Source of the DNA: Pseudodesulfovibrio alkaliphilus
GTDB taxonomy: Bacteria > Desulfobacterota > Desulfovibrionia > Desulfovibrionales > Desulfovibrionaceae
Assembly (NCBI RefSeq): GCF_009729555.1
Contig: NZ_WODC01000001.1
Location: 682,001-746,000 of the forward strand
Direction: 5' to 3'
Length of the DNA stretch: 64,000 nt
Part shown: positions 59,382 through 64,000 of the stretch, piece after piece
Numbering within the stretch: the first letter of the stretch is position 1
How the letters are laid out: every line of letters starts with the position of its first letter
Notes under the pieces: model-generated
The model's database searches: none
The model's input: only the letters and a program-made list of their open reading frames with translations
Told to the model about the DNA's origin: nothing
Program-made: the position numbers and the translations under genes

Positions 59382-61484
59382 ATGCAATCAGACGCCAGCC
59401 TCGCCACCCTGTTCAATCCCGACTCCGTCGCCGTCATCGGCGCCTCGGACAACCCGGGCAAACTCGGCCATCTGGTGCTCGCCAATCTGGTGGGCGCAGG
59501 GTACAGGGGGAAATTGTTTCCCGTCAATCCCGCCGGGGGCGAAATCCTCGGAATTGCCGTAAGCCCCGCCATCGATCAGTTGCCACACCCCCCGGACTTG
59601 GCCGTGGTGGTCCTGCCGCGCCAACAGGTGCTGGACACCCTGGCCGAACTGGCCGAAGCCCATGTCCGCTCCGTATGTGTCATCACCGCCGGGTTCCGCG
59701 AAACCGGCCGGGACGGCTTTGACCTTGAGATGGAAATGGCCGAGCTGGCACGGCGCCGCAACATGACCCTGCTCGGGCCCAATTCGCTCGGGCTCATCAA
59801 CACCGCCTGCGGCCTCAACGCCACCATCGCCCAGGCCATGCCCGCCAAAGGCTCCATCGGCTTCTTCTCCCAATCCGGGGCACTGTGTTCGGCCATTCTG
59901 GACTGGGCGGACGGCGAGCAGTTCGGCTTCTCCAAGTTCGTCAGCCTGGGCAACAAGGCCGCCCTTTCCGAAGCGGACGTGCTCGAAGCCCTGGGCGACG
60001 ACCCTGACACCAAGGTGATTATCGGCTACCTCGAAAGCGTGGACGATGGGGAAAAATTCCTGCGCAAGGCACGGGCAGTGACCAGCTCCAAGCCGGTGAT
60101 CATGATCAAGGCGGGCACCACCCCCTCGGGTGCGCGGGCCACATCGAGCCACACGGGCTCCATGGCCGGCTCCGTCGAAGCGTCCGCCGCCGCCTTCCGC
60201 CAGGCGGGCATCATCCAGGTGAACGACCTGGAAGCGCTCTTTGACCTGGCCCGTGCCTTTGCCGAGCAGCCGCTGCCGCAAGGCCCCAACCTGACCGTGA
60301 TCACCAACTCCGGTGGCCCGGGCATCCTGGCCGCCGACGCCTGCGAAGGGGCCGGGCTCGCCCTGGCCCGTCCCGGTCCGCAATGTCTTCAGGCCCTGAC
60401 CGAGGCGCTGCCCCCCTTTGCCTCCATATACAACCCCATCGACATCATCGGCGACGCCAGGGCCGATCGCTACCGGGCCACCCTGGAAGCGGTTGCCGAC
60501 GACGAAACCACCCACGCCGTCCTGACGCTGCTCACGCCCACGGCCTCGGCCGAGATAGAGGCCACGGCCCAGGCGATCATCGACACGGCCGCCGCCTGCC
60601 ACAAGCCCATGTTCGCCTGCTTCATGGGCCATGAGCGCGTCGGCCCGGGACGGGACATGCTGCTGGCCGCAGGAGTGCCCTGCTACGCCTATCCCGAGCC
60701 CGCCATCCGCGCCATCGCGGCCATGCTCGCCCACCACCGCTGGCTCAACCGGCCCCATCCGGTGGAGGTGTGCTTCCGCCGCGACAAAGGCAAGGCCGAG
60801 TATGTCATCGACAAGGCCCGCAAGCTCGGCCTCAAGGAACTGCCCTTTGCCGACGCCATGACCGTGGCCGCCGCCTACGAGCTGCCCGTGCCGGAAACAC
60901 GGCTGGTACGCACCAGCGAGCAGGCCGTGCGCGCTGCCAAGAAACTCGGCTATCCCGTGGCGCTCAAGATCGTCTCGCCCCATATCCAGAGCCGGGCCGA
61001 CGTGGGCGGCGTGGCCATCGACCTGCACACCCCCCGCGACGTGCGCGACGCCTGGCTGGACATCACCAGCCGCTGCCAACGCAAACGGCCCGACGCCTAT
61101 ATCGCGGGCTGCATGGTCCAGACCATGGGTCCCATCAGGGGGCGCGAGGTGGAGGTTCGCTTCACCCAGGACCCGCAGTTCGGCCCGCTGCTCTCCTTCT
61201 GTCTGGCCGGGCCTCTCTCGGAAATGCTCGGCGATGTCAGCCACAGGCTGGCCCCGCTCACTCTTCAGGATGCCCAGGACATTGTCCGCGAAATCCGCTC
61301 GTTCCCGCTCCTGCGCGGGGTTCGCGGGGAGGAGCCGGTCAATCTGGCGGCCATTGAGGACATTCTCTTGTCCATGTCGCAACTGGCCTGCGACTTTCCC
61401 TCCATTCAGGAGGCCGTGCTCAGTCCGGTGCTGGTCAACGCCGAAGGTGCCCTCGTTTCGGACCTGCGCTTGACCATCGGCTGA
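59382..61484 (+). CDS. acyl/acetyl-CoA ligase (ADP-forming), fused alpha-beta form, 700 aa
   Basis: Makes ATP from acyl-CoA. Order: CoA-binding domain (about 8-130: VAVIGASDNPGKLGHLV; LLGPNSLGLINT), succinyl-CoA-ligase-like domains with the phospho-His region GARATSSHTGSMAG near residue 255, NSGGPGILAADACEG, and an ATP-grasp domain (about 475-700: YELPVPETRLVRTSEQAVRA; GVAIDLHTPRDVRDAWLDI). Alpha and beta regions are in one chain, as in many Desulfovibrio. The real start is MQSDASLATLFNPDS; the frame to its left is antisense to rnc. Substrate acid unknown. Confidence 0.87.
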   Translation: MQSDASLATLFNPDSVAVIGASDNPGKLGHLVLANLVGAGYRGKLFPVNPAGGEILGIAVSPAIDQLPHPPDLAVVVLPRQQVLDTLAELAEAHVRSVCVITAGFRETGRDGFDLEMEMAELARRRNMTLLGPNSLGLINTACGLNATIAQAMPAKGSIGFFSQSGALCSAILDWADGEQFGFSKFVSLGNKAALSEADVLEALGDDPDTKVIIGYLESVDDGEKFLRKARAVTSSKPVIMIKAGTTPSGARATSSHTGSMAGSVEASAAAFRQAGIIQVNDLEALFDLARAFAEQPLPQGPNLTVITNSGGPGILAADACEGAGLALARPGPQCLQALTEALPPFASIYNPIDIIGDARADRYRATLEAVADDETTHAVLTLLTPTASAEIEATAQAIIDTAAACHKPMFACFMGHERVGPGRDMLLAAGVPCYAYPEPAIRAIAAMLAHHRWLNRPHPVEVCFRRDKGKAEYVIDKARKLGLKELPFADAMTVAAAYELPVPETRLVRTSEQAVRAAKKLGYPVALKIVSPHIQSRADVGGVAIDLHTPRDVRDAWLDITSRCQRKRPDAYIAGCMVQTMGPIRGREVEVRFTQDPQFGPLLSFCLAGPLSEMLGDVSHRLAPLTLQDAQDIVREIRSFPLLRGVRGEEPVNLAAIEDILLSMSQLACDFPSIQEAVLSPVLVNAEGALVSDLRLTIG

Positions 61485-61560
61485 TTATTTCGCAATGTCA
61501 TCAAGACGAGTCGCGGGCCGAGGCCCTGCACTCGCTTCACAACCAGGGAGGAAATTCGGC

Positions 61561-62625
61561 ATGGCAGGTCTCTACATCGGTTCGACCACCGGGTATTCGG
61601 GCAAGAACATGATCATCATGGGCCTGGGACTCAAGCTCCAGAAAGACGGCTTCAACGTGGGCTACATGAAGCCTGTCGGCGCCATGCCCATGGAAATCGA
61701 CGGCAAGCTCGGCGACGAGGACGCCGCCTTTGTCCAGGATGTGCTCGGCATCAGCGAGGACCCGGAACTGGTCTCCCCCGTGGTGGTCACCCAGGATTTC
61801 AAGGTCAAGGCGTTCTCCGGCAATATGGAGGGGCTCCTCGACAAGATCGAAGAGGGCTACAAGACCCTGTCCGCGTCCAGGGATGTCACCCTGGTGGCCG
61901 GATCGGGCTCCATGTATTCCGGCAGGTACTGCAACACGGACGCCATCTCGGTCATCAAGCAGCTGGGCATCAAGGCGGTCATCATCGACCGCTTCCAGAA
62001 GGAGCTGAAATACGACTATCTCATGGTCATGAAGGAGCAGCTGGGCGACCATCTGGCGGGGGTGATCCTCAACGACATCCCGCCCCACTTCGTGGACGAG
62101 GTGGACCAGTTGCTCGGCCCGGCCCTGGAGGCCAAGGGCATCAAGATTCTCGGGGTCATCCCCCACGACCCGCTCATGGGGGCCATCAAGGTGGGCGACC
62201 TGGCCGACCGGCTGGGCGGCAAGATCATCTCGGCCCACAACAAGGCCGAGCGCGTGGTCGAGACCTTCCTCATCGGCACCATGCAGGTGGAGAACTTCAT
62301 GACCCACTTCCGCAAGAAGAAGAACTCCGCCATCATCGTGGGCGGCGACCGCTCGGATGTCCAGCTGGTGGCCCTGGAAGGCGACTGCCCCTGTCTGGTG
62401 CTCACCGGCAACCTCTACCCCAACGACATCATCCTGACCCGATCCGAGGTGCTGGAAACCCCCATCATCATGGTCCGCGAGGACACCTTCACCGTGGCCA
62501 AGAAAATGGACGACATCCTCTCCCGCCACAAGCTGCGCGACGCCATCAAGATCAAGCAGGGCGCCGAGCTGGTGGCCGACCACCTCGACTTCCAGCACAT
62601 CAAGAAGGAGCTGGGGCTGAAATAG
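61561..62625 (+). CDS. BioD-like / DRTGG-domain phosphotransacetylase-family protein, 354 aa
   Basis: The N-terminal P-loop domain (GLYIGSTTGYSGKNMIIMGL; MKPVGAMP) is like dethiobiotin synthase and the N-part of long Pta, here with GYSGKN as the nucleotide motif. The C-terminal DRTGG domain is at about 210-330 (HDPLMGAIKVGDLADRLGGK; AIIVGGDRSDVQLVALEGDC; VLTGNLYPNDIILTRSE). There is no phosphotransacetylase catalytic domain, so it is probably regulatory or a nucleotide sensor. It lies 76 bases after the acyl-CoA ligase with a strong ribosome site (GGGAGG) and a terminator after it. Confidence 0.83.
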   Translation: MAGLYIGSTTGYSGKNMIIMGLGLKLQKDGFNVGYMKPVGAMPMEIDGKLGDEDAAFVQDVLGISEDPELVSPVVVTQDFKVKAFSGNMEGLLDKIEEGYKTLSASRDVTLVAGSGSMYSGRYCNTDAISVIKQLGIKAVIIDRFQKELKYDYLMVMKEQLGDHLAGVILNDIPPHFVDEVDQLLGPALEAKGIKILGVIPHDPLMGAIKVGDLADRLGGKIISAHNKAERVVETFLIGTMQVENFMTHFRKKKNSAIIVGGDRSDVQLVALEGDCPCLVLTGNLYPNDIILTRSEVLETPIIMVREDTFTVAKKMDDILSRHKLRDAIKIKQGAELVADHLDFQHIKKELGLK

Positions 62626-62656
62626 GCGAGAGCCCGGCGATTCCCATTCAACACCC

Positions 62657-62677
62657 AAGGCCCCGAATCGGGGCCTT
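62657..62677 (+). terminator. rho-independent terminator
   Basis: AAGGCCCCG and CGGGGCCTT form a 9-bp stem with loop AAT, followed by ATT. It closes the ligase/DRTGG unit. Confidence 0.75.
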
Positions 62678-62750
62678 ATTCGTGGATGATTCGAAGATCC
62701 GAACACCTCCGCCTGTTGCCATCCCGGCGGACACGGGCTAGGACCAGACC

Positions 62751-63056
62751 ATGAAGAACACCTCAAGACGAAAGCCCCGCAAACGGGCCTGTCCGCCGCC
62801 GCCGCTGCACTCGGCGCGGACCTATGTGCGGGTGGAGCCATCGAAGATCGGGCTGTTCCGCTTTCTGCTCGAAGCCCACGACAACCTCGGCGTGTTCACC
62901 GTGACCAACCGCTTCACCGGCATCCTGCAACTGCGCTACAGCCCCCACATGCGCCGGGAGATGCGCTCCTTTCTCGACGCTGCAGCCACGGAGATGGCCC
63001 TTGAGGTCGTCCTGGACCCGGGCGGGGCCACTGCCCGGACCGGCCGAAAGGGCTGA
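62751..63056 (+). CDS. DUF4911 domain-containing protein, 101 aa
   Basis: A basic N-terminus (KNTSRRKPRKRACPPPP) is followed by a compact alpha-beta domain, TYVRVEPSKIGLFRFLLEAH, then NLGVFTVTNRFTGILQLRYS and PHMRREMRSFLDAA, matching DUF4911 as I remember the family. The role is unknown. It is a separate short gene after the DRTGG unit and has no clear partner. Confidence 0.7.
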   Translation: MKNTSRRKPRKRACPPPPLHSARTYVRVEPSKIGLFRFLLEAHDNLGVFTVTNRFTGILQLRYSPHMRREMRSFLDAAATEMALEVVLDPGGATARTGRKG

Positions 63057-63408
63057 CGCGACCGAAAAAGCCGACACGGCCAACCCACCCCGGCGGCCAG
63101 CCGGGGGCGACACACCCATCATTTCGAGAATATCGGGATCGAATTCACGGGCAGGTCAGGCCCGGGGCGCGATGCCTGCGCCTGCGAACCGCTCGCATAA
63201 AGCGGCCTACGGTTCGATATATAAGTCGAAACACGCAGACTGTTCAAATGGTGAGATGCGAGGCTCGAAAAAAGTTCAAGGCCGAAGCCCTTGAGCCGTT
63301 GGCGAGTCTTCGAGCCTTACGGATCATGAGAGCAGAGATGTACTCCACGTACGCGAGGGTTTGAACTTTTTGAAGCAACGACGCAGATCGCCATTTTTCA
63401 ACAGCCTG
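63057..63408. other. intergenic region between the DUF4911 gene and the FlgM-like gene
   Basis: Holds the inverted-repeat element described separately (63261-63371). No coding sequence or further promoter is seen. Confidence 0.4.
63261..63371. repeat. MITE-like intergenic element bounded by inverted repeats
   Basis: AAAAAGTTCAA (63269-63279) is the exact inverse of TTGAACTTTTT (63361-63371). Inside lie a second 9-bp inverted pair (AGGCTCGAA at 63261-63269 and TTCGAGCCT at 63309-63317) and a short hairpin. It has no coding capacity. No other copy is in this window; similar sequences are scattered in related genomes as I remember them, unverified. Confidence 0.5.
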
Positions 63409-63645
63409 TTACGGGGTGGGGTCCATGGCAGAGGTGAGCAGCCTGGCGATGTCCTTAATGTCCGGGCGATAGTCGCCGGAGCGCACCAGGGACTTGAGCC
63501 GGGCGATCTTTTCGGCCCGCTGCGCCTCCTCGCTGTGGCTGAGGCGACAGCGCTCCGGGCGCTCCCCCCTGGCTGCGTCGAACTCCCTGAGGACACGCTC
63601 GGTTTCGATTTCAACAGCGCAGCCGCCTGATTCCTGCCTCTTCAT
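63409..63645 (-). CDS. flgM: FlgM-like anti-sigma-28 factor, 78 aa
   Basis: A small basic/acidic protein. The C-terminal half carries the FlgM pattern E-K-I-A-x-L-K-x-x-V-x-S-G-x-Y (RAEKIARLKSLVRSGDYRP, then DIKDIARLLTSAM), which binds FliA. The N-terminal half is disordered, as usual. The ATG is preceded by GGGAGGGG. No flagellar gene is adjacent on this strand, but fliC and flgE lie 6-8 kb away. FlgM is usually about 90-100 residues, so this is slightly short; the assignment is by C-terminal motif. Confidence 0.6.
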   Translation of the reverse strand: MKRQESGGCAVEIETERVLREFDAARGERPERCRLSHSEEAQRAEKIARLKSLVRSGDYRPDIKDIARLLTSAMDPTP

Positions 63646-63977
63646 CAACCCCTCCCTGGGTCTTTGAAGGTATGGGGGGACGGGCCTGACGGCCCATCCC
63701 CCAGTCTCCCCCCGTCCGTTTCGCGCCCTGGTCCGCGTCCGTGCGGACGGCTCCTTCCGGTTCAGGCGGCAGCTTCCGGCTTTTTCCCGGCCATGCGTCC
63801 GCTGTTCCCGGCCTGGTTGCCCCTCTTATCGGCAGGGAGTCAGGTTTGGCTTAGGTCTGGACCGCCCTTTTCCATTCACGACAAACTCTATTTATATCAA
63901 CATGTTGACCTGAGCGTCCCGAGCGTTCCCAAGAGACCGCAGACTGAAAAAAAGGAGCGTGGCAGAGGGGTTATCCC
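63646..63977. other. intergenic region at the right end
   Basis: GC-rich, then AT-rich around 63880-63910 (CTCTATTTATATCAACATG). It separates the minus-strand FlgM-like gene from a possible plus-strand start at 63978. I see no definite promoter. Confidence 0.35.
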
Positions 63978-64000
63978 ATGACAACCAGGGGGAAATCGGG
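63978..64000 (+). CDS. possible start of a gene cut by the window edge
   Basis: ATG at 63978, eight bases after GAGGGG, reads MTTRGKS and then leaves the window. Only the ribosome site and seven codons support it. Confidence 0.3.

Noticed and set aside
59388-61382. 664-codon open frame opposite the acyl-CoA ligase
   Set aside because: Antisense shadow; no recognisable domain and no ribosome site.

Overview
The window looks like chromosomal DNA of a sulfate-reducing deltaproteobacterium of the Desulfovibrio/Pseudodesulfovibrio type. It is GC-rich and carries the dissimilatory sulfate reduction core (sat facing aprBA-qmoABC plus a qmoD-like gene), sigma-54-type flagellar promoters and several gene families typical of Desulfovibrionaceae. 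No rRNA, tRNA, CRISPR array or intact prophage was recognised.

Region 1 (1-9.3 kb) is the most unusual. A compact, mostly overlapping plus-strand run encodes the tail of one P-type ATPase, a small protein with a VPGR-type metal-associated domain, three small Gly/Ala-rich membrane proteins (one with a Lys/Ala/Pro tail like histone H1), a two-helix membrane protein, two full P1B-type ATPases with no N-terminal CxxC and no CPC motif, and between them a protein made of three FeoA-like repeats. Two more small genes of the same kind lie on the minus strand. I read this as a ferrosome-like (fez-like) iron-compartment locus. It is followed by a promoter, a Fur-box-like palindrome and a NikK/NikL-like secreted pair whose predicted mature forms both begin with histidine.

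Region 2 (9.4-16.1 kb) holds a two-kinase signalling operon whose membrane sensor carries periplasmic c-type haem motifs, a CDP-alcohol phosphatidyltransferase, cobalamin gene cbiET and a transaldolase-like aldolase. Region 3 (16.1-18.6 kb) is an AT-rich islet with a stop-interrupted helix-turn-helix gene, an N6-adenine methyltransferase and its probable restriction endonuclease. Region 4 (18.6-24.1 kb) is housekeeping: xth, a 28-residue membrane protein, a HI0933-type flavoprotein, cmk-hisC, uspA and a small gene behind a sigma-54-type promoter. Region 5 (24.1-32.8 kb) has two ABC importers on the minus strand, livGKHMF and proVWX.

Region 6 (33.4-43.7 kb) is the energy core: sat on the plus strand, and aprBA-qmoABC(D) on the minus strand. 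Rex-like boxes lie in the divergent promoter region. Together these genes activate sulfate to APS, reduce APS to sulfite and link that step to the menaquinone pool. Region 7 (43.8-49.8 kb) encodes a divergent chorismate-mutase/EPSP-synthase-like fusion, a small coiled-coil protein, aconitase and a PpiD-like foldase. Region 8 (49.9-58.6 kb) has two glycosyltransferases, fliK-flgD-flgE and flagellin, the flagellar units being behind sigma-54-type promoters. Region 9 (58.6-64 kb) has rnc, an ADP-forming acyl-CoA ligase, a DRTGG protein, a DUF4911 protein, a MITE-like intergenic repeat and a FlgM-like anti-sigma factor.
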